64,000 nucleotides of DNA. Origin: Mauremys mutica. Taxonomy: Eukaryota; Chordata; Testudines; Geoemydidae. Where the stretch lies: NCBI RefSeq assembly GCF_020497125.1, contig NC_059082.1, positions 48,320,524 through 48,384,523 on the forward strand. The letters are read 5' to 3'. Positions 1 through 11,800 of this stretch are shown in pieces; positions within the stretch are counted from its first letter, which is position 1; each line of letters opens with the position of its first letter. Under the pieces are notes generated by a model. The model was not told the origin of the DNA, did not search any database, and worked only from the letters and a program-made list of their open reading frames with translations. A program made the translations under genes and the position numbers.

Positions 1-900
1 GAGAACATCTCATCCCAAGTGTGGTTTTTTCGCCTTCTAATCTTCGCTAGCCTCTGCGATGGAGAAATTTTTGCAGCTGCTGGGTGACAATACACATTTT
101 AGAGAACAATAAGATCACTCTTTCCTGTTAAACCTTGCTGTTCACATTACACAGCACATGTGCTTTCGTTACAAGGTAGCATTTTGCCTCTTATATTGAG
201 AGCCTGCTGGTCTGGTGTAAGAGATCACTCATGCAGTGCCAGGCAACAGAATTTGGCTTGCAGGCAGCCATGGTAAGCCACAGTCTTTTGGCTTCTTTAA
301 CCTTCATAACATGTGGGAATGGTTTCAAATAGCAGCACCCTCATTTCCCATACCAAGCAGCTGTTGGCTTGGCCATTTAAAATGGGTTTGCAGTTTAAAA
401 GGAGGGGCTGCAGTTTGCAGGTTAACGTGCAGCACAAACCCAAATACCCCCCCACCCTGCCATGCTATTCTCTGGGATGATCATTTCACCCCTCCCCCAC
501 CACATGGCTAACAGCGGGGAACATTTCTGTTCAGCCACAGCCAAACAGCAAAGCAGAAACAGGCACCTCTGAATGTCCCCTTAATAAAAGCACCCTATTT
601 CAACCAGGTGACCATGAATGATATCACTCTCCTGAGGAGCAGTCAGATAGCTTAAAATACATTTATTCAGATTCTTAATTCTTACATTTTTATTTTGTTA
701 GAAAATGTGAACGACACATTCCTTGTTTACTAGATGATGATTAATCTTTTACTCGTGATTTGTGTCTAACTGCATTTGGATGGAAATTGGAATTCAATTA
801 AAAAGGCACTAAAGCAGCATTTTGAAAAAAGTTATTAGCTAAATAAAACTGCCATAAATATGGTGGATGCATAAGAAAAAAAATAACTTTATCAAAACAA

Positions 901-1291
901 GTTTTGGGTTTGTTTAGTTTGGAAAAGAGAAGACTGAGAGGGGACATGATAGTAGTTTCCAGGTATCTAAAAGGGTGTCATAAGGAGGTGGGAGAAAACT
1001 TGTTCATCTTAGCCTCTAAGGATAGAACAAGAAGCAATGGGCTTAAACTGCAGCAAGGGAGGTTTAGGTTGGACATTAGGAAAAAGTTCCTAACTGTCAG
1101 GATGGTTAAACACTGGAATAAATTGCCTAGGGAGGTTGTGGAATCTCCATCTCTAGAGATATTTAAGAGTAGGTTAGATAAATGTCTTTCAAGAATGGTC
1201 TAAACAATATTTGGTCCTGCCATGAGGGCAGGGGACTGGACTCGATGACCTCTCGAGGTCTCTTCCAGTCCTAGAATCTATGAATCTATGA
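901..1291 (+). mobile_element. CR1 LINE 3' fragment
   Basis: The translation at 904-1203 contains [14 protein letters not shown] and [19 protein letters not shown], then [15 protein letters not shown]. This is the extreme C-terminus of the CR1 reverse transcriptase ORF. It is followed by a short 3' UTR ending in repeats of the AATCTATGA type at about 1278-1291. The element is severely 5' truncated, as most CR1 copies are. It splits the Harbinger copy. Confidence 0.85.
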
Positions 1292-1413
1292 GAGATAAGG
1301 AACGGATGTTGTCTGAATGCCAGCAAACACCGGGATTTGCGCTCCATCCCCATACACGTTAACAGACTTTTGCAGTAGTTGTACTGGCCATGAATGCCAG
1401 GGCAGATTAATCA

Positions 1414-2019
1414 TTAAACATGCTTGCTTTTAAACCATGTGTAATATTTTACAAAAGTACACTCACCAGAGGTCCCTTCTCCGCCTACAGGGTCCGTGAG
1501 CATGCCTTGGGTTGGTTCAGGGGGTACTGGCTCCAGGTCCAGGATGAGAAACATACCTTGGCTGTTGGGGAAACTGGTTTCTCCGCTTCCTTGCTGTGAG
1601 CTATCTTCAATCTCTTCGTCATCGTCTTGCTCATCCTGAAAACCCACTTCCTTGTTGTGTGATTCTCCATTAACAGAGTCAAAGCACAGGATTGGGGTAG
1701 TGGTGGCTGCACCCCCTAGCATGGCATGCAGCTCAACGTAGAAGCAGCATGTCTGCGGCTCTGCCCCAAACCTTCTGTTTGCCTCTCTGTTTTTGTGGTA
1801 GGCTTGCCTTAGCTCCTTAATTTTCACGCACTGTTATGGCCTCTGTCCTTCATGCCCTTTGAGACTTTTGGCATTTCGTTTACTGCAACAGAGTTCAGCT
1901 AGCACGGATTCGTCTCCCTGCATGGCGAGCAGATCCCGTACCTCCTGTTCGGTCCATGCTGGAGTTCTTTTGTGATCCTGGGACTCCATCATTGTTACCT
2001 GTGCTGATGAGATCTGCAC
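1414..2019 (-). pseudogene. Harbinger-borne Myb/SANT-like protein, decayed
   Basis: On the minus strand, 1834-2019 encodes an N-terminal segment with MMESQDHKRTPAWTEQEVRD. This is the tryptophan-bearing first helix of a Myb/SANT-like (trihelix) DNA-binding domain. The frame breaks, and 1414-1827 resumes with [19 protein letters not shown], an acidic DDDEEIEDSS stretch and a proline-rich tail. In PIF/Harbinger elements the Myb-like protein helps the transposase enter the nucleus and bind the ends. The same gene occurs in the complete copy at 59464-61020. The break after RNAKSLK and the loss of the middle of the domain make it a pseudogene. The family call is recognition plus context. Confidence 0.65.
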
Positions 2020-2532
2020 TCACCTGCACCTTGCTACCCTGGCCAAACAGAAAATTAAATTCAAAAGTTCGCGGGCCTTTTCCTGTCTGCCTGGCTTGTG
2101 CATCTGAGTTGAGAGCGCGGTCACAATGGAGCACTCTGGGATAGCTCCTGGAGGCCAATACCATCGAATTGCATCCACACTACCCCAAATTCGACCCGAC
2201 AAAGCTAATTTCAGCGCTAATCCCCTCGTTGGAGGTGGAGTAAAGAAATTGATTTAAAGAGCCCTTTAAGTTGAAAAAAAGGGCTTTGTCGTTTGGACAG
2301 GTCCAGGCTTAAATTGAGGTAATGCTGCTAAATTTGACCTAAAATCGTAGTGTAGACCAGGCCTTAGTAATTGACAACGGATCTTGGAAGACTCCAATCC
2401 ACATAAAAAGTCTACCTGGGGATGGTCAAGATAGCAATGGCTGCTGCCTGTAAAAAAACTAAGTAATGCATGGACATGTGACTTGCCCATGGGACCCCAA
2501 GTTCCATTTTTGCTGTAACTTTCTACAGTAAG

Positions 2533-2696
2533 AGGAGGGATAGCTCAGTGGTTTGAGTATTGGTGTGCTAAACCCAGGGTTGTGAGCTCAATCCTTGAGA
2601 AGGGCCATGTAGGGATCTGGGGCAGAAATCTGTCTGGGGATTGGTCCTGCTTTGAGCAGGGGGTTGGACTAGATGACAACCCTGATATTCTATGAA
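2533..2696 (+). repeat. tRNA-derived SINE (tortoise Pol III type) with CR1-like tail
   Basis: The sequence opens with a tRNA-like head: an A-box-like TAGCTCAGTGGTTTGAG at 2541 and a B-box-like region around 2577-2594. It ends with the CR1 3' tail (TTTGAGCAGGGGGTTGGACT at 2651, then ATTCTATGAA). Turtle tRNA-derived SINEs are known to share their 3' ends with CR1 and to be mobilised by it. Two other copies are at 9521 and 46333 on the minus strand. Confidence 0.85.
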
Positions 2697-3690
2697 AGAG
2701 GTGTTCTTACTGTAGGAGGAGACTAAAAGGCTGATGCCTCATCTCCATCTTGTCTTCAATCCTGCTTCTTACTTTTGGAGAGACTTTGCTACAAACTGAA
2801 GCTCCGAACAAAGAACTGAATGACCCATCCCAGCTGTGGATGTACTCCAGAGATTTGATTTGAACCTGCAGTTTATTATATCACTGCTACAAGCCTGAAT
2901 CAAGAACTTTGCTACTGTATGTAATTGATTCCATTTAACCAATTCTAGCTCTCATCTAGATCTTTTTTTCTTTTGTGATTAAACCTTTAGATTTTTAGAT
3001 TCTAAAGAATTGGCAACAGCGTGATTTGTGGGTAAGGTCTAATTTGTATATTGACCTGGGTCTGGGGCCCGGTTCTTTGGGATCGTGAGAACTTTTTTTC
3101 GTTCACTGGGATATTGGTTTTCATAGCCGTTCAACCCAGTAACGAGTGGCACTGGTGGTGATATTGGGAAATTGGAGTGTCTATGGCAGGGGTAGGCAAC
3201 CTATGGCACGCGTGCCGAAGGCGTCACACGAGCTGATTTTTCAATGGCACTCTCACTGCCCAGGTTCTGGCCATTGGTCCAGGGGGCTCTACATTTTAAC
3301 TTAATTTTACATGAAGCTTCTTAAACATTTTAAAAACCTTATTCACTTTACATACAACAATAGTTTAGTTATATATTAGACTTATAGAAACAGACCTTAT
3401 AAAAACATTAAAATGTATTACTGGCACATGAAACCTTAAATTAGAGTGAATAAATGAAGACTCAGCACACCACTTCTGAAAGGTTGCCGACCCCTGGTCA
3501 ATGGGAATTGCTTGTATGACTTATGGTTAGCCATTGGGGTAAAACCGAAGTCCTCTCTATTTGGCTGGTTTGATTTGCCTTAATAGTAAAGGAACTCCAT
3601 TTTTGGGCTGTAACTGCCCTGCTTTAAGCAATTTGTCCTGAATTGGTACTCTCAGTTGGGTCCCACCAGAGCAAGCATCGTTACAACTCC
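2697..3690 (+). mobile_element. LTR-like remnant, split by an hAT element
   Basis: The stretch from the SINE to about 3690, minus the nested element 3187-3496, resembles the 3' part of an LTR repeat that I associate with turtle genomes. It includes AATGACCCATCCCAGC, an AT-rich tract with a poly-A-signal-like region near 2980, and a possible end near 3690. No matching 5' end or target duplication was found, so the class is uncertain. Confidence 0.45.
3187..3496. mobile_element. hAT-type MITE with 8-bp target duplication
   Basis: Terminal inverted repeats CAGGGGTAGGCAACC at 3187 and GGTTGCCGACCCCTG ending at 3496 flank an AT-rich core. The flanking 8-mers GTCTATGG (3179-3186) and GTCAATGG (3497-3504) differ at one base. 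Ends of the CAGGGG...CCCCTG kind with 8-bp duplications are the hallmark of hAT transposons. No coding capacity is present. Confidence 0.85.
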
Positions 3691-4749
3691 TCACTGTAAT
3701 TTGTCTTAATGAAATGAGATTGCAGTTTAAATTATACATTTTTATTCTGTTTTTGTTCATTGCCTAGCAGAGTGGGCCCCCAATTGTAACTGGGCACTCC
3801 AGGTACTACCATAATACAAATAATAAATCTTAAAATTCCACCTGCAAAGCTGGTATCATAAGTCAGCTTTTTGGGATTGTGAATGTGATTCCTCTGCTTC
3901 TCTCTTTGCTCCATTTTTCCACTCAGCAGAGGGTTGAAATTGATAGGTATCCAAAACTGGAGTGCTTCAGACTGCAGAATTCTTCTCAATTTCAACTCTT
4001 TGCCAGTTTGCAAAAACTGGGCCAGGGTCTGAGGTTCAGCACAATACCTGTACTTGAATCATTATGTCTGCCTGTATTCTTGGTCAAAACAGAACCAGCA
4101 ACTCAGACTTATTTTGTTTATCAACTGTTGGCTCTCTTGTTTCGAAACTAATATATTTTCTCTGATAAAGGGGTATGCTTTGTTAAAATGCATATCTTGA
4201 GAAAGCTGTGTCAGAATTAGGGCCCAACAACTTTGTCATCATTAAATCTTGCAATGGCAAGCATTTGATTTAAATCAGTTAATTAGATTTTGATGTTCCT
4301 GTGATTTAAACATTTAAGGGACTGGAGAGGTGCTGTGGGCAGCATGCTACTGAGTTCATGCAGCTTGCGCAATTGGATCACTGTTTTGTTATCATACACA
4401 CATGTATAGTGCTTGTGAACATGCATTCACTTTTGGACACTTCTTTCCTAGAAGGAAGGAGAGCCATAAGTGGTGTTACTTATTTGATATGCATGGCCTG
4501 GGGGCAATGGGGAGAGGTAGAAGCAGTTGTATGTTTGGACAGAGAAGAGAGTAAATAAAAGCTCTGTATTTCAAATGACTACATAATGTTGGCAGGAAAC
4601 TTGTTTCAGAATGGGAGATTTCAAGCTTCACAAGCTTATAACTTCTCATAATAAAACATGCTAGCAGTCTTCAAATATTTGACGAGCTGAAAAATCCCAA
4701 AAAGAGTGTAATATGGTTTTGTGTGGAGCAAGCAGGTATAATGGGAATT
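3691..4749. other. Unassigned intronic sequence
   Basis: This is AT-rich sequence before exon A. It has several short open frames without family resemblance. I recognise no repeat or gene here. Confidence 0.5.
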
Positions 4750-4905
4750 AAAGGGAAAGTTTAGGCTGAATATCAGAAAAAAAAACTTCTTGACAGTGAG
4801 CTCAATTAGACGCTGGAACAGTCTCTCAAGAGAAATAATGAAGGCCCATTGGTTGAGACACTTAAAACTAGACTGGATGAAATGCTAGAAAATGGGCTCT
4901 GAGGA
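4750..4905 (+). mobile_element. Old CR1 fragment
   Basis: The translation gives RLNIRKKN-like and RRWNSLSREI-like segments, then LKLDWMKC. This is the same C-terminal stretch as in the other CR1 copies ([14 protein letters not shown]). It lacks the 3' tail and has an interrupted frame. It is an old and diverged copy. Confidence 0.6.
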
Positions 4906-5692
4906 ACAATTTTGCATTGACTCCTATTACATGGACTACATAACAAATGACCTAATGAGTGTTTTTCTTCTTTAACTTCTCTTATGGGTCTCTCAACTTC
5001 TAAGAATGTCATTTTAAAATTTCTTTCTGATCCTAAAAATGAATCAGTCCTCATTTAAAAAAAAATAATAAAAAATCAGGGTGAGTGTATAAAGTGTTGC
5101 AACATTTCTAATATTCTCTCTTCTGTGCTGGGAAATCCATAAATAATGACTCTGCGTTTCTCTGATCATGTGTGCTTTTGCTTTGCTTGCCTGCTTGGCC
5201 TTGAAAATAGGCAGTGGATTGAAACTAACAAGAGTTCTAGAGCTGGATTCTTGTTAGTTTGAGTAACTTGACTGCTCACAAGGAAGAAAAAAGGGGTATA
5301 GGGTATGATGAGTACGTGCAAGTGCATGTGTCTTGGTGCATATGTGCAGAACAAAACAAGGTTGGTCCAATTTTAGGCCTGCCAGCTTTAGCAATGTCCT
5401 TTTCATTAAGAATGGAAGTAATTTAGACACTTTTCCAGACAGCGTCATTTTAAATAAATAATGAAATGCCATTATTTAAAAAGTCACTTGAAGTCTTTGC
5501 CACCTGTGAAAGGGGGATAATCTTACCTACATATTAAAAAATAAAGATGAAAGGTACTAAATAAGAGAAAAATACCATGTTATCAGAAAAAATATATTGC
5601 CTGAAGTGATTATTTAAGGTCCATTGAATAGTTCGTCTCCTATTATTATCGATTTGTGAGGCAGGTCTATCTCTTTTTTTCAATTCTTCCAG
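4906..5692. other. Intron upstream of exon A, nothing recognised
   Basis: AT-rich intronic sequence ends in the polypyrimidine tract of the exon A acceptor (about 5667-5690). No repeat family is evident. Confidence 0.5.
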
Positions 5693-5814
5693 CTTGGAGT
5701 CATGGTTCTATGGAGACTGGACCAGCGGGGTCGAGTGCAAGGCCCCCCTTTATTGAAACATGAGTATGGAAAGTATCTTTCTCATTGTATCTTTCGGCCT
5801 CCATCTCCTGGCGA
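5693..5814 (+). CDS. IFT140: IFT140 exon A (first in window)
   Basis: This exon starts in phase 0 after a long pyrimidine tract ending in AG at 5691-5692. It encodes [16 protein letters not shown] and continues to RPPSPG. This is the end of a blade in the first WD40 propeller: the W-R/D pattern after a hydrophobic strand is visible. The donor is GTAAGT at 5815. It ends two bases into a codon, completed by the first base of exon B. The exon is too short and open-ended to appear as an ATG-started ORF. Confidence 0.93.
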
Positions 5815-8800
5815 GTAAGTGAAAATGCCCGTCGGAACTCTTCTAGACTATGTCTCTCTCTTTAGGGCTGGGGATTTCTTATTATTAGGTTTGTTGCACA
5901 GAGTTCCCATTGAAATCCAAACACACACACCTTGTAGTGGCTCCTCCTAACTGCTCCAGCCATCACTAGTGCTTATCTGCCTTAGATGCAAAGCACAATT
6001 ACCTGCTGCCTCCTATATCACCTCACTATGAGTGCTCCTTACTCTCTCTCCTACAACCAGATCCTCCTATCTCCCAACCTAGCTCTCAGACCACACTTCT
6101 TCTGCCTAGTCCCTAGTTTCTCCCCTGACTGCCATCCCACTGCACACACCTTCTGGCTTGTTTCCAACACCCTTCCCTGGTGACTCCTTCTCATCCTCTG
6201 GTCCGAGATCTTCCTCCTCCCCAGATTCAGACACTCCTTTGAACCCATTCCGCTGCCAGCTTCCTTATACATGTATGGTTCCAGGCTTTTCTCCTTTTCT
6301 TTTATTCCAACTATCATCTCTCTTCTTCCTCCCCCCTTTCTCCGCCCCCCACCAGTCAGCACTCTTCTAAGCTCTTTTTCCCATTGCTATTTCTGTGCCT
6401 TTCCTTTGGTTCCAGGTCCTTCTTCCAACTCCTGCTGCTGACTCCCTTTCCTCTGCATGGATCCAGGTCCCCTTCCTCTCTTCCCCGTTGCTGCTAGCTC
6501 TCACAACTCCAGCAAACAATAATGTTGATATTTCAGAGGTCTGGCAGCACGACTGCCTGTGATCATGTTAACAGATGTGATTTATACTAAATACAATGAT
6601 TTTAAATGTGCAGTGGGTCCCCGGTATAGATTGGGGTTGTGTTCTTGAAAAGGGTGATGTATACCGACATGACTTGTATTGCGGACCCGCTTGTACACCA
6701 GTGGCGTAGACAGGAGGGAACACTTGGGTGGGCATGCAACGACAGGGGAGTGGAGGGGTAGGAGCGATCTGGCTGCCTTTCTCTCTCCTCCAGCCGGCCT
6801 TGCAGGGGTGGGGGGAATAAACACTCTGGCCAGGGGCTCCTGTAAAAATGGGGAGCGCAACCCCACCTGCTCCCCTGGTGCTCAGGGCTTGCCCCGCTAC
6901 GCTCACCTGGCACTCCTGCCCGGGAGCAGGGTTGGGGCGCGGGGGCTTGCCCCACTCTGGCCAGGGAATTGGGGTCGGGGCTTGGAAGCCCCTGTGCTCC
7001 GACCCCATTCCCTGTCAGGAGGGCCAAGTAAGTGGAGCAAGGCAAGCCCCCGACCCCACTCCATGGCTGGCGCTCCAGAGCTTGGCAAGCCTCCGCGCTC
7101 CTACCATGCTCTCCGGCCGGAGTGCCAGGCAGGCAGTGTGGGGCATGCGCTGTGGTGGGAGCAGAGCTGGGATTGGGGGGGGGCTGGATGTTAAGTGAGT
7201 GGGCCGCAGCCCACCCGTGGCTATGCATATCTGTTGCATATGTTGCTCATCAATAGGGAAATGTGTTCCGATTCAGGTTGCTCCCGATCCGCATATCTGT
7301 CATTTGCAACTTATAGCACAGTAGTGCAAACTACGGCTATGTGGGACTGACGTGAATTGGAACACATTCTCCTATTGATGAGTGAGGTTATGCAAAAGAG
7401 GGAGATGTATACTGGGAACCCCCTGAATATCCTTCTATAACCAGGAAATAATACTAAGTCATGATAGAGATTGAATACATTTGAGGATTCCAATCTCTCT
7501 GCTGAGGTGAGTGTGAAAGATCTCTCCATCATGAATAGTTGCCACATTTTGGTAGTGGGAATCCCCATCCATTTTTTTTCTGGATTAAAAAGTTATGTGC
7601 CAAATTGGGAGCTAGAAATGAAATGCCTTTTGGTTGCCTGCAGGGACCTGGTACAGCTAGCCAAAGCAGCAGTGAGTGGTGATGAAAAAGCCCTGGATAT
7701 GTTTAACTGGAGAAAAGCTGGAATCGGAGTGCCTCTGAAAGTGGGACCTCAGGAGGGGTTGTCCTTTTTCATCAGTGTGATTGATGGTAAGAAAAACAAA
7801 ACCCCCAAAAAACAAATGCTGCATTCTGTTGGGAAATGTAGTCTCTTTAATGTTTTCAAAACTCTTCAGTGTAAGGTGGTCTTGTTTTCACTTGAGCTGT
7901 TGCACAGATTATTCTTAGGGGAGAAATAAAACACCTAGTAAGATGAAGTGTATAAAGTCATGAAAATCCTAACATCTTCAGAGTGAGTTCTTTGTACAAC
8001 ATCCTTCTTCCGGACCAGTCCTGTTGGGATTGGAAGTTTTGGGAGCAGGATAAATGTTTGGAAGGGTAGTGGCTGTGATGACTTCAGAAGTGGAAATAGC
8101 TGATTCCTAGTAATGTCAGAAAGAGGTATCGAAAGTTATTTTCCTATTTTGCATGAGGGATTTTCCTGTTTGAATAGAGCTGGTAGCCTCAAGCACTGCT
8201 GTAAACTCAGTGGTTATTCCATTGAAGGAAGCCTCCGCGCTTCCCCTTTGAATGGACTTGATTAATCACAGCCTGGCATATGCCTGTTTTTCTTTTCAGA
8301 AAGAAAATGAGGGTAATCTGTACCATCCAAAAGAGGTCAGAACTAGAGAGAAGCTATTTGTCGCCTTCTTTTCCAAAGATAGAAAATAATTAATATTTTA
8401 TGTTGTTGCTAGAACCAATACTAAATGATGTCTAAAGCATATTTTCTATAAAAATTATAAATCTTAATATCTCCCTTTTTTCTTCTTCTTTCACTTTTCC
8501 TTCTATAGCATCTATTCAGTCTTTTTTTAGTATCTGTATTTTCCCTTAGACTAATTTGCTTCATGTGATGTCCCCCATCCCCTCCCCCCAAATCTTTGCT
8601 TTGACATCTTTCTTCTCTATTTTAATTTCTAGTGGATTTTTTTCCTCATCTTTTTCTTTCTCTAGCCCAGTTGCTCCCCTCTCTCTAAATCTCCTGCCTA
8701 CTGGCCCAGGACCAGAACAGATCCTCCATATACAGTTGAAGAGTGTTTTGAAGGCTGGTGACCAGTAAATATGAGTGCTGCCCTCCAAAAGCAGATTAAC

Positions 8801-11800
8801 TGACAACTCTGGGGATCTAGTTAATTTATGCTAATCTCCCAATAGAGTCGTGGTTCTGTCTGCAAGGCTGCATCTACACTGGCAAAAATGGGGCTCCTAA
8901 TTCAACACTGGTTCACCACAAGTGGTGGTAGCAATGGTGGAAACTATACTGGAGACAGGGCTCAGGCATTTTGACCATCATGTAATTGGATTTGTTGATA
9001 TAATATGGCATTATTTAATTCATTTAGATGGATTACTTGAGAATAGCATTGATTAGCAATACTGGGGAGGCAGTATGACCTAGTGGATAGGGATTCTGGA
9101 GTCCTGGGTTCAATATCTGATACTGCTTTGCTGGGTGACCTTGGGCAACTAACTTCCCTCTCTGTGCCTCGGTTTCACTAGCTGTAAAATGGGGCTAATG
9201 ATACTGAACTCCTTTGTAATGTGTTTTTGAACTCTCTCGATGTCTGTTTTATTAATTATTTATTATTTGAATAGGCAACACCACAGTGAATTCTAAGAAA
9301 GTGAAACAGTAAATGACACTGACAGCAGTTCCTTAATAGATCAAAATGGTGACATCCTTTTAGTGGAGAAGAAACATCTTTGAACAGTGATGTGTTTTAA
9401 ATTCTATTTGCAGGGGAATTTAGCTTTACACTGAGAATTGTCTTTAGAGCAACCATTACAATGATACACAGCTCCACCTAGTGACAAACTCCTCATTGTG
9501 CAAGTGTGTGTGTGTTTTCACAGATTATTAGGGTTGGAAGGGACCTCAGGAGATCATCTGGTCCAACCCCCTGCTCAAAGCAGGGCCAATCCCTAAATGG
9601 CCCCCTCAAGGATTGAACTCACAACCCTGGGTTTAGCAGGCCAATGCTCAAACCACTGAGCTATCCCTCCCTCCCCCACATTCTCACATTTTCCCTTTGT
9701 TTCTTTGGTATGTCATCTAAGCTCCAAATTAGGAGACAAATTCTGCTTGCCCAACTCATTTAAATAGTTTGTTTCAGGAATATACATGTGCCATTCTAGG
9801 TAGTGGTCTCTTACTGTTTCCATTATAAGATAGTGTTTTGATAATTGTTGAAGTCTAGCTTTAAATACTATCTAGGCTGACAGCAAACAGCTCTTGGTCT
9901 GAGAAGCTATCTTTTCAAAAAAGAAGAAATTAAAATAATTTGGCCACTTTGGGTATAATTATGCTGTAATCATGGGGTGTGACTGCATCTTGAGTAGACA
10001 TACCTACTCTAGCTTTAATCTAGCCACAGCTTCATTGCTTTGGTACCCAAAATAGCTAGATTAAAACTAGGTTTAGGTATGTCTATACCAGCTGCAATTA
10101 CATCCCACAATTTCAGTGTAGACATGTCCTTTAAGAGAAATGTTTCTTCTTTTAGTGCTGTCCCTGTGGGTGCTCCACTTCAAGTGTTGGTTTGTCCTGG
10201 CGCTGTTGATCAGAGATCTTCAGTAGCAGTGCCTGGTTGGGGTGCGTGTGTACAATAGCTGTCTCACAGCACCATTGGTGCCTCATGTAGCACACACATG
10301 GCCCAACTGCTTCATTTCCTTCTCAATCATCCTCAGCCTGAGATGGAGCTCTGTAGTGGTGTTGAAGAAAACCTAGAAAAGAAGTAGATAACATTAGATT
10401 GTTTAGGTAAGCCTCAGTTTGTTGTAATTAGTTGGTTCACTTAGTGTTAAGTTTCAAGTAGTCTTAGTTAGACAATTCATTCCTCTGCCCATCCCAAGTT
10501 AGCGCTACGAGGGCTGTTAAAAATATGCATGGCTCCTCAGGTTTTTAAAGATGCACTTTGTACAAGGAATCAATACCTATTTCGGATGGGCACTCACTAT
10601 GCATTCACTGCTTAGGTGAGTCGCACATATCACAAAAGTTCGCTCACGGCAGCATTTGCAAAACTCGAGTGAGGAGAGACGGAGATCTCCGACTTGAATT
10701 TCTCCATTTAAAATGAGTTTCTTACGCCTACTTCTGACCCCAGATAACCCTCGACAAGGGACTCTTGGGGTACGTCTATACTTACTGTCCGGGTCGGCGG
10801 CTAGCGTTCGACTTCTCGGAGTTCGATATATCGCGTCTAATCTAGACGCGATATATCGAACTCCGAACGTGCTCCCGTCGACTCCGGAACTCCACCACCG
10901 TGAACGGCGGTGGCGGAGTCGACGGGGGAGCCGCGGACTTCGATCCTGCGGCGTCTGGACGGGTGAGTACTTCAAACTAAGGTAGTTCGAGTTCAGCTAC
11001 GCTATTTGCGTAGCTGAACTTGCGTACCTTAGTTCGACCCCCCCCCCCTTAGTGTAGACCAGGCCTAAGGGCACATCCTCTGTGGACAGAGCTAGTACCC
11101 TTTCCTCTACAAAACTGAGAAAATGGCCATGTCCTCCCCAAACAGAGAACCATTTTTTTTTTTAAAAAAAAAGGTCTCTGGTGAGATCTCTATCCTCGGT
11201 GCCAACCTCAGGCAGTGTGACTATCTTTGAGGCACCAGGCACTTCTGGCACCCTCCGTACTGGGACTTCTGCCAGCAGGGGAAAGGAGTCGAGTGGTAGG
11301 CACAAACCAGCCTCCTCCTCCACGGCACCAACTATTCCTATGAAGGACACAGTACCACAACCGTTGCCATTGGCGATGCCCCCTCTGCCTGCACCAACTT
11401 CATTGGAACCGTCAACAGAGAATTCAAGAATGGTACCACTGGCACTGACTAGGGCCACATTCAAATGAACAGCACTGACCAAGCTACCACCTAATGTGTC
11501 AGCACAGAAAGGCACAACATCGAAAACAGCAGCACCACATCCTCTTACACGTAAAGTAGACATGGAAGTAGTGTCTACCCCCATATCTCCGCTGTTCGGC
11601 ACTGACGGCTCGCGAGTACCAATGGCACTAGACCAGCCGGAATCCCCCACTGCTCCATCATTTTCAAATGAAGATGTGGATGACCTTGAAGAGGAAGTCT
11701 TCTCATCAGATCAGTCCTCATCATCAGGCATCAGACCACCAATGTCCCACAAGATCAAGAGAACAGCTTACCAGGGACATACATTCTTGGCTCACAAATA

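Larger units (their letters stand above)
1..2363 (+). mobile_element. PIF/Harbinger transposon, 3' part, with CR1 inserted
   Basis: The first 600 bases and 1291-2363 match, piece by piece, the right half of the complete Harbinger copy at 56860-61396: for example position 1 matches about 59718, and both share the wording around 1310 and 60150. The right terminal sequence TAGTGTAGACCAGGCC ends at 2363 and is followed by TTA, the usual Harbinger target site. The left half, including the transposase, lies outside the window. A CR1 fragment and unassigned sequence (about 635-1290) interrupt it. Confidence 0.8.

Noticed and set aside
236..511. 91-residue open frame at the window start
   Set aside because: It lies in the non-coding part of a Harbinger element that also occurs at 59900-60050 without this frame being kept.
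2541..2594. A tRNA gene (A and B box-like)
   Set aside because: The sequence does not fold into a full cloverleaf and runs into a CR1 tail; it is a SINE head.
5986..6370. Open frames in the C/T-rich tract
   Set aside because: Composition alone explains them: proline/serine/leucine on one strand and arginine/glycine/glutamate on the other.
6679..7256. Several long overlapping frames on both strands, up to 208 residues
   Set aside because: The GC-rich core of a TIR element lacks stops by composition; no domain is readable and all frames are open at once.
10577..10985. 132-residue minus-strand and 90-residue plus-strand frames
   Set aside because: They read through the hairpins of a MITE and are mirror images of each other.
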